Source: JANXXV01 sp038230275
GTDB lineage: Bacteria; Acidobacteriota; Terriglobia; Bryobacterales; Bryobacteraceae
Assembly (NCBI GenBank): GCA_038230275.1
Contig: JBBRNO010000049.1
Location: 1-38,851, forward strand
Reading direction: 5' to 3'
DNA length: 38,851 nt
Positions 1-8,834 of the stretch are shown piece by piece; the first letter of the stretch is position 1; each line of letters opens with the position of its first letter. The notes beneath the pieces were generated by a model. That model searched no databases. It worked only from the letters and a program-made list of their open reading frames with translations, and was not told the DNA's origin. The position numbers and the translations under genes were made by a program.

Positions 1-1
1 C

Positions 2-481
2 ATTTTGCGGGAACATCTCCCCGACCTGAAAGTCCGCGTAGTCAACGTCGTAGACTTGATGAAATTGCAGCCGCAGACCGAACACCCGCACGGGTTGAAC
101 GACATGGATTTCGACCAACTGTTCACTAAAGACAAGCCGGTCATCTTCGCCTTCCATGGATATCCGTGGTTGATTCACCGACTGACTTATCGCCGCACCA
201 ACCACCACAACATTCACGTCCGGGGTTACAAAGAAGAGGGCACTATCACCACGGCTTTCGACATGACGGTGCTGAATGATCTGGACCGCTTCCACCTCGT
301 GATGGACACGATCGACCGCCTGCCACAGACAGGGGATTCGGGCGTCTATCTGAAGCAGCAACTCAAGGACAAGCTGATCGAGCACAAGCGATACATCGAT
401 AAGTTTGGCCAGGACCTGCCTGAGATTCGGAACTGGAAGTGGAAACCGGTGGACCAGAGTCAGTTAGAAAATCAATCCTAG
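2..481 (+). CDS. xfp: Phosphoketolase, C-terminal part (5' end outside window)
   Basis: This is the last ~159 codons of a xylulose-5-phosphate/fructose-6-phosphate phosphoketolase. The enzyme is thiamine-diphosphate dependent and cytoplasmic, and splits sugar phosphates with phosphate to give acetyl phosphate. The stretch shows the family's typical C-terminal domain: VRVVNVVDLMKLQP near the edge, then VIFAFHGYPWLIHRLTYRR, then HNIHVRGYKEEGTITTAFDM, and a helical end. The reading frame is open to the window edge, so the gene starts upstream; a TTG at position 5 is not a real start. Catalytic residues and the ThDP site lie outside the window. The copper ATPase gene begins 52 bases downstream on the same strand, but nothing here shows co-regulation. 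Identification is firm; the symbol is by family only. Confidence 0.93.
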   Translation: MLREHLPDLKVRVVNVVDLMKLQPQTEHPHGLNDMDFDQLFTKDKPVIFAFHGYPWLIHRLTYRRTNHHNIHVRGYKEEGTITTAFDMTVLNDLDRFHLVMDTIDRLPQTGDSGVYLKQQLKDKLIEHKRYIDKFGQDLPEIRNWKWKPVDQSQLENQS

Positions 482-533
482 GTGAAGGAGGCCCGCGCCT
501 GAAAACGCGAGTGCACTCCCAAAGGTAAATCAT

Positions 534-2867
534 ATGAACTCACAGGCGGCGCAAGTTCTCCAGAAGACCAAAGACCCGGTTTGCGGCATGACCGTTGACC
601 CGGCAAGTGCATCGGGCGAGGTCGAATACGAAGGTCAGGCCTACTATTTTTGTAGCGCAAGGTGTCTCGAGAAATTTAAGGCAAATCCTCGGCAGTATAT
701 TTCACCGAAGCCGTCAGCAGCATCTCCACCTCGAGTGGCCGGAACGGCGAAGACTGAATACACCTGCCCGATGCATCCACAGATTGTGCGCAGCGAGCCT
801 GGCTCATGTCCCATCTGCGGAATGGCACTTGAACCGCGTGTAAGCACTGAGGAACAGGCGAATCCCGAGCTAATCGACATGACGCGTCGGTTCTGGGCCT
901 CTCTAGCTTTGACCCTGCCCATTCTCTCGCTGATGGTTTCAGAGTTCCTTCCTGGGAAGCCCCTTCAAGGGCTGCTCGGCGGAAACGCTCTCGTGTGGGT
1001 GCAGTTTGCTTTCGCAACGCCGGTAGTGCTCTGGGGCGGCTGGCCGCTTTTCGTCCGTGGTTTTCAGTCGATTGTGAACCGCCATCTGAACATGTTCACC
1101 CTAATCTCGCTCGGCACCGGCGCATCATACTTCTGCAGTGTCGCTGCGGCTCTCTTCCCTGGACTTTTTCCAGAGTCTTTTCGTGACCACCACACTGGGG
1201 CACTGGCGATATATTTTGAGCCAGCAGCGGTGATTGTCACCCTCGTTCTTCTTGGCCAGGTGCTTGAGCTTCGCGCAAGGAGTCAGACCTCTAGTGCAAT
1301 CCGAGCCCTCCTGGGCCTTGCGCCGAAGACTGCGCGCGTAATGCACGATGACGGCCACGAGGAAGACCTCCCCCTCGACCAAGTTCAAGTCGGCACCCGT
1401 TTACGTGTGCGGCCCGGTGAAAAGATGCCTACAGACGCCGTCGTTCTTGAGGGAACTTCAAGCGTAGATGAGTCAATGGTTACTGGCGAGTCCGTCCCTG
1501 TCGAAAAAACGAGCGGAAGTAAGGTCACCGGAGGCACTGTGAACGGAACCGGTGGGCTCATTATCCGAGCCGAGCGAGTGGGATCAGACACAGTTCTTTC
1601 CCAAATAGTTCGCATGGTCGGAGAGGCCCAACGAACGAGAGCGCCAATTCAGCGCTTGGCAGATGTTGTAGCGGGCTGGTTCGTACCAGCCGTCATCGCA
1701 ACCGCTGCGATCACCTTCATTGCATGGTCCGTATTTGGTCCGGAGCCTCGAATGGCTCACGCACTGGTCAATGCCGTTGCAGTTCTCATCATCGCTTGCC
1801 CCTGCGCACTCGGCCTTGCCACTCCAATGTCCATCATGGTCGCAACAGGCCGCGGAGCGTCTGCTGGTGTGCTCGCCCGAAATGCGGCCGCACTTGAGAG
1901 CTTGGAAAGGATTGACACTCTTGTAGTCGATAAAACGGGCACCCTGACCGAAGGAAAACCCAAACTCGTTTCGGTAATCCCCTCCGAAGGCCAGGATGAG
2001 AAGGACTTACTTCGACTCGGCGCGAGCCTCGAACGCGCTAGTGAGCACCCGCTCGCTCAGGCCATCGTCAAAGGAGCAGAGGAGCGCGACGTAAAGCTTT
2101 CTGCCGCGACGAACTTTCAGTCCGTAACGGGAAAGGGCGTAACGGGCTCGGTAGACGGACGCTCCGTAGCAATCGGCAACGTCATACTCTTCGAAGCCCT
2201 CAAGATTGACGGAAAGGCTCTCAACGCGCACGCGGAGAAACTCAGGCACGAGGGGCAGACCGTGATGCTTGTAGCGATTGACGGCAAATCCGCGGGGCTT
2301 CTCGGGGTTGCAGATCCAATCAAAACCTCCACACCAGAGGCGATCAAGCTCCTCCACGAAGCGGGCCTAAAAATCGTCATGTTGACCGGCGACAGTCGGG
2401 CAACTGCCGAGGCGGTCGCAAGGCAACTCCAAATTGACGAAGTTGATGCGGAGGTCTTGCCAGCCCAGAAGATTGAGAAGGTAAAGAAGCTTCAGGCGGA
2501 GGGTCACAAAGTCGCCATGGCGGGGGACGGCGTGAACGATGCTCCAGCACTTGTGCAAGCGGATGTTGGTATCGCTATGGGAACCGGAACTGATGTCGCG
2601 ATGGAGAGTGCAGATATTACGCTGCTGAAGGGAGATTTGCGGGGCATTATGCGAGCGCGAAATTTGAGCCAGGCGACCATGCGCAACATCCGGCAGAATC
2701 TCTTCTTTGCCTTCGTCTACAACGCAATCGGGGTGCCGATTGCCGCTGGAGTGCTGTATCCTTTCTTCGGGATTCTACTCAGTCCGATGATCGCAAGCGC
2801 CGCCATGACCTTTAGCTCTTTCTCGGTCATCATGAATGCCCTTCGACTGCGCCGCGTGAATTTGTGA
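534..2867 (+). CDS. copA: Copper-translocating P1B-type ATPase with YHS and heavy-metal-binding N-terminus
   Basis: This 777-residue inner-membrane pump uses ATP to export copper, most likely Cu(I). The N-terminus lacks the usual CxxC ferredoxin-like domain. It has a YHS module (about residues 14-56, with KDPVCGM and FCSARC) and then a heavy-metal-binding segment (76-101, CPMHP...CPICGM). The catalytic core is complete: TGES actuator loop at 317-320, the CPC metal-binding transmembrane motif at 422-424, DKTGT with phosphorylated Asp466, SEHP near 510, and the GDGVND hinge at 664-669. A YN pair and a Ser/Met-rich last helix fit the Cu(I) subgroup. The ATG has an AAAGG ribosome site 8 bases upstream. 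A decayed copy of this gene's 3' end follows at once. Silver transport is possible as well. Confidence 0.96.
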   Translation: MNSQAAQVLQKTKDPVCGMTVDPASASGEVEYEGQAYYFCSARCLEKFKANPRQYISPKPSAASPPRVAGTAKTEYTCPMHPQIVRSEPGSCPICGMALEPRVSTEEQANPELIDMTRRFWASLALTLPILSLMVSEFLPGKPLQGLLGGNALVWVQFAFATPVVLWGGWPLFVRGFQSIVNRHLNMFTLISLGTGASYFCSVAAALFPGLFPESFRDHHTGALAIYFEPAAVIVTLVLLGQVLELRARSQTSSAIRALLGLAPKTARVMHDDGHEEDLPLDQVQVGTRLRVRPGEKMPTDAVVLEGTSSVDESMVTGESVPVEKTSGSKVTGGTVNGTGGLIIRAERVGSDTVLSQIVRMVGEAQRTRAPIQRLADVVAGWFVPAVIATAAITFIAWSVFGPEPRMAHALVNAVAVLIIACPCALGLATPMSIMVATGRGASAGVLARNAAALESLERIDTLVVDKTGTLTEGKPKLVSVIPSEGQDEKDLLRLGASLERASEHPLAQAIVKGAEERDVKLSAATNFQSVTGKGVTGSVDGRSVAIGNVILFEALKIDGKALNAHAEKLRHEGQTVMLVAIDGKSAGLLGVADPIKTSTPEAIKLLHEAGLKIVMLTGDSRATAEAVARQLQIDEVDAEVLPAQKIEKVKKLQAEGHKVAMAGDGVNDAPALVQADVGIAMGTGTDVAMESADITLLKGDLRGIMRARNLSQATMRNIRQNLFFAFVYNAIGVPIAAGVLYPFFGILLSPMIASAAMTFSSFSVIMNALRLRRVNL

Positions 2868-2912
2868 AGTACGCCGATCCCAAATCACAATCCGTTCGAC
2901 TTCATCGAGAGA

Positions 2913-3079
2913 GACTTCATCGTCCGCGCCCGAAAACTGGGCCAGGCGACGATGCGAAACATTCGACAGGATCTCTTTTTGGCCTTCGTCTACAACGTGG
3001 CCGCAAGTGCCGGTCGCAGCTGGTGTTCTCTATCCGTTCTTTGGGCTGCTTCTAAGCCCTATGATTGCGATGCCGCGTG
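2913..3079 (+). pseudogene. Decayed duplicate of a copper-ATPase C-terminal segment
   Basis: From 2913 the sequence reads DFIVRARKLGQATMRNIRQ and then DLFLAFVYNVA. This matches the intact ATPase segment just upstream (MRARNLSQATMRNIRQ, then NLFFAFVYNAIG). Near 3003-3005 the frame is lost; after shifting by one base it continues as VPVAAGVLYPFFGLLLSPMIA, again the ATPase tail. The final helix is missing and a stop follows shortly. The nucleotide match is good but not identical, so it is either an old tandem duplication or the end of a second metal ATPase whose body was deleted. No function is expected. Confidence 0.85.
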
Positions 3080-4042
3080 AATTCGCCAAGTCCAGGCGTA
3101 CGAGCGGAAAACGTTGAGCCCAGACGCCCGACAAATCGGAGCCGGATACTGTGGCGGGACGCGCCGCTTAGTCGCGACCTGATAGCCTGGTCTCGTGGCC
3201 GTTTGAATGTGCGAGAATTTCAGCCACCGTCGGTCTAAACGCCAATCCACGATGAACTGGGCTTTCTGAGACGGCTGGTGGTGTCGGATTTGTTCCTGCG
3301 CCCGCTGGCGTTCACTGACGTCGCGGATTACGGCAGTCACGCGCAAACCGACTTCGGATTCAACAGGGCTCAAACTGATTTTAACGGGAAACTGGCTTCC
3401 ATCCTTGCGCCTTCCAAGCAGCGTAAGACCTTGACCCATCGGACGCGTTACAGGGTTAGCCCAATAGTTCGCGCGGTGTCCTTCGTGGTCACCATGACGA
3501 TCGGCGGGGATCAGAGCCTCCACGTTTTTTCCGATCAACTCATCGCACGGTCTACCACGATAATGGCGTCCGGAGCTGCTTCCAGGAGTTTCCGGAAGCG
3601 GCTTTCGGCCTTCGCCAGATCGTGTGCTTCCCTCTCTCGGGTTTCCAATGCGAGTTGCTCCACTTGTGCATGCTTCCGCGGTGCAAGGTCCACAACGAAG
3701 AGAATAATCCCTTTTCGTGCGCCATCTTCCCCGTCTCACGGTGCAGCTCTGACGCCAACGTCCAGTAGCGTTCCGTGACGCGTTTGCCACTGCGATTCGA
3801 CTTCGTTTTCAAATGGAACTGTGCAACTCGATGTCCAACGGCAATTGCTTACCGGCGGGCACCGTAGGAAGAGGCTTGGCAATCACTTCACTTGCCTTCC
3901 AACCGAGAAGCCGCTCTGCGGTAGTATTCCAAATTCGTACATTTCCGCTACGGTCTAGGGCAATAATGGGCACAGGGCACTCATGCGCGATGATTTCCAA
4001 GGCGTGCCGTCTGTCTGCACTATCCATTCCATTTACTCCCAT
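3059..4042 (-). pseudogene. Broken multi-PAS sensor (histidine-kinase type) gene
   Basis: Three pieces of one protein lie in different frames. The first (from 4042) has a start followed by a PAS domain: ECPVPIIALDRSGNVRIWN, then AERLLGWKASEVIAKPLP. After a frame change near 3810 a second piece reads GTLLDVGVRAAP, then an in-frame TGA near 3740, then KGIILFVVDLAPRKHAQVEQLALETR and the opening of another PAS domain (FRKLLEAAPDAIIVVDR). A third piece, in the frame ending near 3300, reads ELIGKNVEALIPADRHGDH and GRRKDGSQFPVKISLSPV, with VTAVIRDVSERQRAQEQIR at its end. A stretch of the second PAS between VVDR and ELIGKN is missing. No kinase core follows. With at least two frameshifts, a stop and a truncation this cannot be functional. 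Left of about 3280 the sequence is not recognisable. Confidence 0.8.
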
Positions 4043-4163
4043 TCAATTGACCGCCCCATTCGGATGAGCGAGTTTGCTGCGCCATCCGACGCAGCTTTGC
4101 GTCAGACGGCGCTATACAAGGTGCGTTCCGCAAGATCGGCCACAACAACACCGTTAAGTCAGC

Positions 4164-4193
4164 GGGAAGTCCGCCTGCAATAGGCCGCTTCCC
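4164..4193 (-). terminator. Hairpin just after the leftward copper gene set
   Basis: GGGAAG at 4164-4169 pairs with CTTCCC at 4188-4193, with an inner GCCT/AGGC stem. The hairpin begins 11 bases after the stop of the last leftward gene. There is no clear T-run after it, so it may be a weak terminator or an mRNA 3'-end stabiliser. Confidence 0.4.
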
Positions 4194-4203
4194 TTCATTG
4201 CTT

Positions 4204-4533
4204 TTACTTCTTGGCTACTAGCTTCGAAACGGTGATGGTCTTCCCATCGGAGGCTAGTTCGCCGGTAAGGCTGACGGTTTGGCCAGCCTGTTTGGTGAGA
4301 TCGGCTAAATTTTGGTTGGCAATATCGAACACCTTTCCGTCGCTAAGAAATGCAAATTTCGCACCGCCTTTCACGCAGGTGAGTGTGCAGTCGTGCGAAT
4401 CCACTTTTTTGCCACCGGAAGACATAGCGCTATGATCGGCGCCGCACATGTTTTCGGTGATCTGACCGGTCCACGTCTTCGTGGCGGCAAGGCTCGGCAG
4501 AGAGAGTAGCAGCAAATAAAATGCGAATTTCAT
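4204..4533 (-). CDS. Small exported protein, DUF5818-like
   Basis: The product has 109 residues. Residues 1-17 form a short signal peptide (MKFAFYLLLLSLPSLAA). The mature part begins KTWTGQITENMCGADHSAM and then shows SHDCTLTCVKGGAKFAFLSDGKVFDI and a Gly/Thr-rich end (GQTVSLTGELASDGKTITV). The GxI(T)...MCGxxH...DCTxxCVKxGxK layout resembles small exported acidobacterial proteins annotated as DUF5818, with a likely OB-like beta-barrel. Three cysteines and two histidines could bind metal or form a disulfide. It is the last gene of the leftward copper set, with a GGAG-type ribosome site. Its function is unknown; a periplasmic copper role is inferred from position only. Confidence 0.75.
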   Translation of the reverse strand: MKFAFYLLLLSLPSLAATKTWTGQITENMCGADHSAMSSGGKKVDSHDCTLTCVKGGAKFAFLSDGKVFDIANQNLADLTKQAGQTVSLTGELASDGKTITVSKLVAKK

Positions 4534-4560
4534 GATTCGGCTCCTGGAGTTTCTTGTCCT

Positions 4561-4947
4561 CTACATATTGTGATCTGCTGGCATCTTCTTGTCGCCCATG
4601 GGCATCTTGTGATCGGCAGGCATCTTCGTACTTGAGCTCGCACCCCATTTCACAGACACTGCCTGGAGTTTCCCGCCCGCTGCTTCCTTCGCGTTGATCG
4701 CCACCCGTTCGCCGACTTTCAGGTCTTTGAGGGAAACTTTCGCGGTCTTATTCATAAATGTGGTCGACGCGTCTGGCATCACGGTAACGCTCTTGTGTTG
4801 CGTTGTGTCAACCGTAATCGAAGTCTCAGATACGGCAGTCACCGTTCCCAGGACGTGCTCAACCCCGTTGTGTCCCATTGCAATAGTGGCCCCGATCATC
4901 AGCGTGGCCATCACTACGAAAGTGCGAATGCTGCTTCTACGATTCAT
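4561..4947 (-). CDS. Exported DUF5666-type protein with Met/His-rich tail
   Basis: The product has 128 residues. An N-terminal signal peptide ends near residue 25 (IGATIAMG). The body (about 30-100) reads as an OB-fold of the DUF5666 kind: VLGTVTAVSETSITVDT, then the LKVGERVAINAK loop and LQAVSVKWG. The tail (about 108-128) repeats KMPADHKMPMGDKKMPADHNM-like units rich in Met, His and Asp, a composition typical of periplasmic copper or silver binding. It sits between the cytochrome c gene and the DUF5818-like gene, with a GGAGAATC ribosome site just before the ATG. Likely role: periplasmic metal binding (inferred). The domain call is good; the specific ligand is not proven. Confidence 0.8.
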   Translation of the reverse strand: MNRRSSIRTFVVMATLMIGATIAMGHNGVEHVLGTVTAVSETSITVDTTQHKSVTVMPDASTTFMNKTAKVSLKDLKVGERVAINAKEAAGGKLQAVSVKWGASSSTKMPADHKMPMGDKKMPADHNM

Positions 4948-4961
4948 CTTGATTCTCCTTT

Positions 4962-5579
4962 TTAGTGTCTGTGTTGCTTCTGTGCTTTGTTCGGCGCTTG
5001 CCCGTTCAGGAACTCTTCTTCTTGTTGCTCCATCTCCCTGTCTTCCGGGCCCTTCGGATTCAGCTTTTCCATCTGGTTAAGCTCTTCCGGTGAAAGGTCC
5101 GGAAGGTGCCGAATGAAACGGACAAGCTTCCATGAGTCCGTCCCCTCAGCCCCAGTTCCGCCCCAGGCAGGCATCCCGCTCAGGCGGATTCCATTTTCAA
5201 TAATGTGGAACAGTTCTCCGTCAGATAATTTTTGAGTTGCTTCCTTCCGCATATCTGGCGCATGCGGGTACATCTGCCTGCCCATATCCACCTGCCCACT
5301 TCCGTCATTCGCGTGGCAGACGGAGCAGTGGTCCGCCCAGTGCGCCATCGCCTGATCGAGAACTTCTTTCGATTGAGCTACTGGATTTGGCCGGTCCCTG
5401 ACGGAGGACGGCATAGCCATGTTGCGCGCCTGGTGGGCAGCGAAGGTCTCCATGAAAGATGGGTCCGAACGAGCGCTAAATCCATTCGCGCCCGTTTTCA
5501 AAAAGATCACACCGCCTATCCCAACCACTGCGGAAATGGCAATCGCGCCCGCCGCAAACCACATCAGATCCCGCATCAT
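4962..5579 (-). CDS. Membrane-anchored monoheme cytochrome c
   Basis: The product has 205 residues. An N-terminal hydrophobic segment (about 5-27) anchors it or acts as an uncleaved signal. The heme site CSVCH is at residues 85-89 and the probable axial methionine is in SGMPAWGG (Met136), so this is a class I type cytochrome c. The tail after residue 160 is charged and glutamate-rich (EDREMEQQEEEF) and ends QKQHRH. It would carry electrons on the outer face of the inner membrane. The gene starts 8 bases after the stop of the CusF-TolC fusion gene, in an operon headed by a multicopper oxidase. A simple inference is that it takes electrons released when copper is oxidised, but no partner is proven. 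Confidence 0.88.
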   Translation of the reverse strand: MMRDLMWFAAGAIAISAVVGIGGVIFLKTGANGFSARSDPSFMETFAAHQARNMAMPSSVRDRPNPVAQSKEVLDQAMAHWADHCSVCHANDGSGQVDMGRQMYPHAPDMRKEATQKLSDGELFHIIENGIRLSGMPAWGGTGAEGTDSWKLVRFIRHLPDLSPEELNQMEKLNPKGPEDREMEQQEEEFLNGQAPNKAQKQHRH

Positions 5580-5587
5580 ACTTCCAC

Positions 5588-7168
5588 CTATTGGGCGAGC
5601 GCCTGTCCCGAGGTGCCAACGCCGGCGTTCCCCAATGCCCCGGACGGCGCCGATAGCCCGTCCATCAAACCGAATCCGCGAATCCCAATCGCGCTTTGCC
5701 AGGCACGTTCCAATGCCTGAACATAATCCACTTCCAACTGAAACAACGTTCGTTGCGAAATAAGCACCTGTGGATAGGCCGCCGCCATGTTTTGATAGTT
5801 CTTTTGGTACAGTTTGTACGCCTGCTCAGCTCGCGGCAGCATCTCCGTCTTGTACTGCCTCACCGTATCCCGAGACGATTCATAATCCCTGAACAGGCTC
5901 GCAACGTCGCGGACAATCTGAAGCTTTACGCGAAGCAGTTCGCTTTTAGCGCTCTCGATCTCGCCCTTGGCTGCTGCCAGATTGCCCTGGTTTCGGTTGA
6001 AGATCGGCAATTGAACGCCAATCTGAACGCCGCCCTGGACCCCAGTGATGCGCGCAGAGGTTTCCACCAGTGGTGAGTTGTTCTGCGATAAGTTTCCGTA
6101 CAATTGCAGATCCGGGATTGCAGACCTCTTGGCCTGCGTCAGTGAGGCCTGCGCACGGTCCGCAGTTTGCTGCGCCAGCTTCACCTCTGGACTCTCTCTC
6201 AAGGTTGTAGCCAGCCACTCGTCGTAATTCAAATCCGGAATGGCTTCCAGATCGCCTTCCAAGTTGGCCTGCGGAAGATCAGGCTTGCCGATCACGGCGG
6301 CAAGCGTTCTCCAACATGATCGCAACGTCTGTTCGGCAGTGCGAAGGCTAACATGGATTTGTTGCTGTTCCACCTCGGCTTGCAAAACGTCAGGCCGGTC
6401 CGCCTGCCCTACGTTCGCCAGCTGATGCGATGTTTGAGTAGCGTCCTCCGCCAATTTAGCCAAATTCTGCCGCACCTCCACCAGCCTTTGACCGGCGAGA
6501 ACTTCATAAAACATCATGCGTACGTTATTCAGGATTCGCAGCCGCTGCACCTCGCCATTTGTTTCCGCCGCTTTGGTGAGCAGGTCTGCCACCCGCCGGG
6601 CCGCCCCTAATTTGCCGCCGGTCACAATCGTCTGGCTGATAAAGCCACCCTGTTTTCCGCCGCGCGAATAGCCGCCTCGAATCTCATCTCCGTAGTAGCC
6701 CACCGTCGGATTCGGATAGAGGCCTGCCTGCCGTGCTCGCCCAGCCGACACGCGAACGTTGGCCTGAACCAGAGACATGGTCGGATTGTTCGCCAGGGCC
6801 ATTTGCTCCAGGTCATCTATCCGTATTCCAACCTGTCTCCCACCACGCGGAGGGACGGCACCGGGGTTCGGCAGAATCTGCAGGTCATAGAGCGTCAGGT
6901 CCCCTTCGAACATCTTGGCCGTAATATGGTCCCCTACCTTGACACGTCCAAGAGCTTCCTCTTTGTCCACGGCATAGTTCATTGTCATCGCGCCCATCCC
7001 ACCGGGAATCGGCTCATTCGCCACGGTGAGACGCTTCGTAGTTGAGTTTACCTGCTCCACTGTGCCTCTCAGCACAGAAGATTTCCGTTCGTTTTGTTGC
7101 GCATCCCCAAGCGAAGCATACAGACTCACAACGGAAAGTGCGGCAATTCCTAATCTGAATTTCATCAA
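5588..7168 (-). CDS. CusF-domain/TolC fusion: outer-membrane efflux protein
   Basis: The product has 526 residues. A signal peptide (1-24) is followed by a CusF-type copper-binding beta-barrel (about 33-100): LRGTVEQVNS...ANEPIPGGMGAMTMNYAVD, with the Met61/Met63 pair of the CusF copper site. The usual histidine before PIPG is Asn51 here. Residues about 108-505 form a TolC-like outer-membrane efflux domain with the two repeated long coiled-coil halves (NNPTMSLVQANVRVSAGRARQAG, and later SPEVKLAQQTADRAQASLTQAKR). CusF is normally a free periplasmic chaperone handing Cu(I) to the CusCBA pump; here it is fused to the channel. No cusA or cusB is in the window. The start codon overlaps the multicopper oxidase stop by 4 bases, so translation is probably coupled. 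Confidence 0.92.
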   Translation of the reverse strand: MMKFRLGIAALSVVSLYASLGDAQQNERKSSVLRGTVEQVNSTTKRLTVANEPIPGGMGAMTMNYAVDKEEALGRVKVGDHITAKMFEGDLTLYDLQILPNPGAVPPRGGRQVGIRIDDLEQMALANNPTMSLVQANVRVSAGRARQAGLYPNPTVGYYGDEIRGGYSRGGKQGGFISQTIVTGGKLGAARRVADLLTKAAETNGEVQRLRILNNVRMMFYEVLAGQRLVEVRQNLAKLAEDATQTSHQLANVGQADRPDVLQAEVEQQQIHVSLRTAEQTLRSCWRTLAAVIGKPDLPQANLEGDLEAIPDLNYDEWLATTLRESPEVKLAQQTADRAQASLTQAKRSAIPDLQLYGNLSQNNSPLVETSARITGVQGGVQIGVQLPIFNRNQGNLAAAKGEIESAKSELLRVKLQIVRDVASLFRDYESSRDTVRQYKTEMLPRAEQAYKLYQKNYQNMAAAYPQVLISQRTLFQLEVDYVQALERAWQSAIGIRGFGLMDGLSAPSGALGNAGVGTSGQALAQ

Positions 7169-8700
7169 GCGCCCTTCCCCCTCTCCTTAGCCTTCAAGTC
7201 CATAATCTTGTCGTATTTGTCTGTCGGCAAAACGCGAACCAATGTCATCATTCCGCCCACAAAGCCGCTCCAACCGGCTGGGAGGCCGTACGTTTCCGGC
7301 TTATCCACGTCCTTGTCCAACGCCATCATCGGCCCCTCCATGAACGCGTCTTGGGGGTATAGCGGCACTTTCTCAGCGTTTTCCGGAACCCTCGGCATGC
7401 TCATTCCCGGCATTGCGCCAGTTTTCATACCGGCCATGTTCCCCATGGCTCTATTGGCGTCGCTTTGGGACAAAGGGCCGTTCGTCATCGGCATCTCCGT
7501 GCTGGAACCAACGCCAAGGGACCGCCCGAGACTCGGACCGCGATTTTCAGATGTCGCGTTCCCGTCTCGCAGCATCCCCATTCCATCCGTCATGCTGGCG
7601 CCAGCCTGGATGCCCCGGCCAACGCGAGTCATGGGACCGACGGTAGATGCCATCTGGTTCATCATGTGGTGGGGAAGATGGCAATGGAGCATCCATTCCC
7701 CAAGCCGGTCCGCGACAAATTCAATATCGCGCGCCTGAGCCACTCCCACCAATGTCGTATTGCCCCTGGTCCACGCCGATTGCTGCTGGCGTGCGCCTTC
7801 ACGGCCGGTTTCCCAGAACGTAAAGCCATGCAAATGAATCGGGTGATGGTCCATTCCCATATTGATGAACCGAACCCGCACACGTTCGCCTCGGCGTATG
7901 ACTAGTGGTGTCGAAGCCGGACCCACCTTACCGTTAAATGTCAGCCAATTAAACTCCATGCTCATGCTGTTGGGAATCGAGCTATTGGGAAGTACTGCAT
8001 ATTCCTGCAGCGCGATCAAATAGTCTTTATCGACGTGCGGCGCATAAGCCGTCTTGGGGTGAATGATGAACCCACCTAGCATTCCCACCATTTCCTGCAT
8101 CGCCAAGTGCGGGTGATAAAAGAACGTGCCGTTCTGGTGAAGGTCGAACTCATACGTAAATCGCTCGCCGGGCATGACCAACGACTGGCTCACCCCCGGC
8201 ACCCCGTCCATTTCGATAGGGAGTTCGAGTCCATGCCAATGGATTCCCGTGGGCTCAGGCAGGTGGTTGTCGAAGACGATGCGTACCCGGTCTCCCTCGT
8301 TTGCCTGGATAGTCGGCCCCGGCGCGCTGCCGTTGAATCCCCACAGATCGAAGGTTCTGCCCATGCCTCCGGGAATAATGACCTGCTTCACCGGCTCTGC
8401 AATCAGGTTGAAGACCTTGACGCCGTTGTCGATTGTGAATGGAACATCGCCCACGTCGAGGGTGGTGACTGGCACAGAGGCTGGCGCGGCTCTGCCGGTA
8501 TTTGTGCCGGGTGTCACACGCACATTGGGCGCGGGCTTCGTACTAACCGGCTCCTGCATATTGCCCATGTCCACTTGACCCATGGCGCCTTGGGCTGCCT
8601 TGGGCTGCTGCGCCGGCAGTAGTCCTCTCCCGGCGAAAATGCTTGCGCCCAGGGATGTCACCCTGGTGAAGAATGCACGACGATTGCTGCCCAGAAACAT
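7165..8700 (-). CDS. Two-domain multicopper oxidase with Met-rich C-terminal extension
   Basis: The product has 511 residues from the ATG at 8700, chosen because a GAGGAG ribosome site lies just upstream and a Tat-type signal (NRRAFFTRV) follows; an upstream start at 8754 would bury that signal. The copper ligands are complete: HWHG (154-157), HPH (196-198), HPIHLHG (286-292) and HCHLPHHMMN (339-348). They span only about 250 residues, which fits two cupredoxin domains and not the three of CopA/CueO. A ~150-residue tail is rich in Met (MGNMAGMKTGAMPGMSM) and is probably a copper-binding or interaction segment. The likely activity is periplasmic oxidation of Cu(I) to Cu(II), or of phenols, using O2. 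It is the second gene of the leftward operon. Confidence 0.93.
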   Translation of the reverse strand: MFLGSNRRAFFTRVTSLGASIFAGRGLLPAQQPKAAQGAMGQVDMGNMQEPVSTKPAPNVRVTPGTNTGRAAPASVPVTTLDVGDVPFTIDNGVKVFNLIAEPVKQVIIPGGMGRTFDLWGFNGSAPGPTIQANEGDRVRIVFDNHLPEPTGIHWHGLELPIEMDGVPGVSQSLVMPGERFTYEFDLHQNGTFFYHPHLAMQEMVGMLGGFIIHPKTAYAPHVDKDYLIALQEYAVLPNSSIPNSMSMEFNWLTFNGKVGPASTPLVIRRGERVRVRFINMGMDHHPIHLHGFTFWETGREGARQQQSAWTRGNTTLVGVAQARDIEFVADRLGEWMLHCHLPHHMMNQMASTVGPMTRVGRGIQAGASMTDGMGMLRDGNATSENRGPSLGRSLGVGSSTEMPMTNGPLSQSDANRAMGNMAGMKTGAMPGMSMPRVPENAEKVPLYPQDAFMEGPMMALDKDVDKPETYGLPAGWSGFVGGMMTLVRVLPTDKYDKIMDLKAKERGKGA

Positions 8701-8834
8701 GAATCTCTCCTCTCGATCTCGATGCGTTGGCATAGGGCTTCCCTGCAGGGCCAAAGGGGCTTACGCGCAGAGGTGTCGATTCGACAACTTGTGCGATAAC
8801 GGCCACCACAGGGTTTATTTCGAGAATGGAAGGA

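Noticed and set aside
3278..3778. 166-codon rightward frame
   Set aside because: Antisense of the broken PAS sensor; no protein features.
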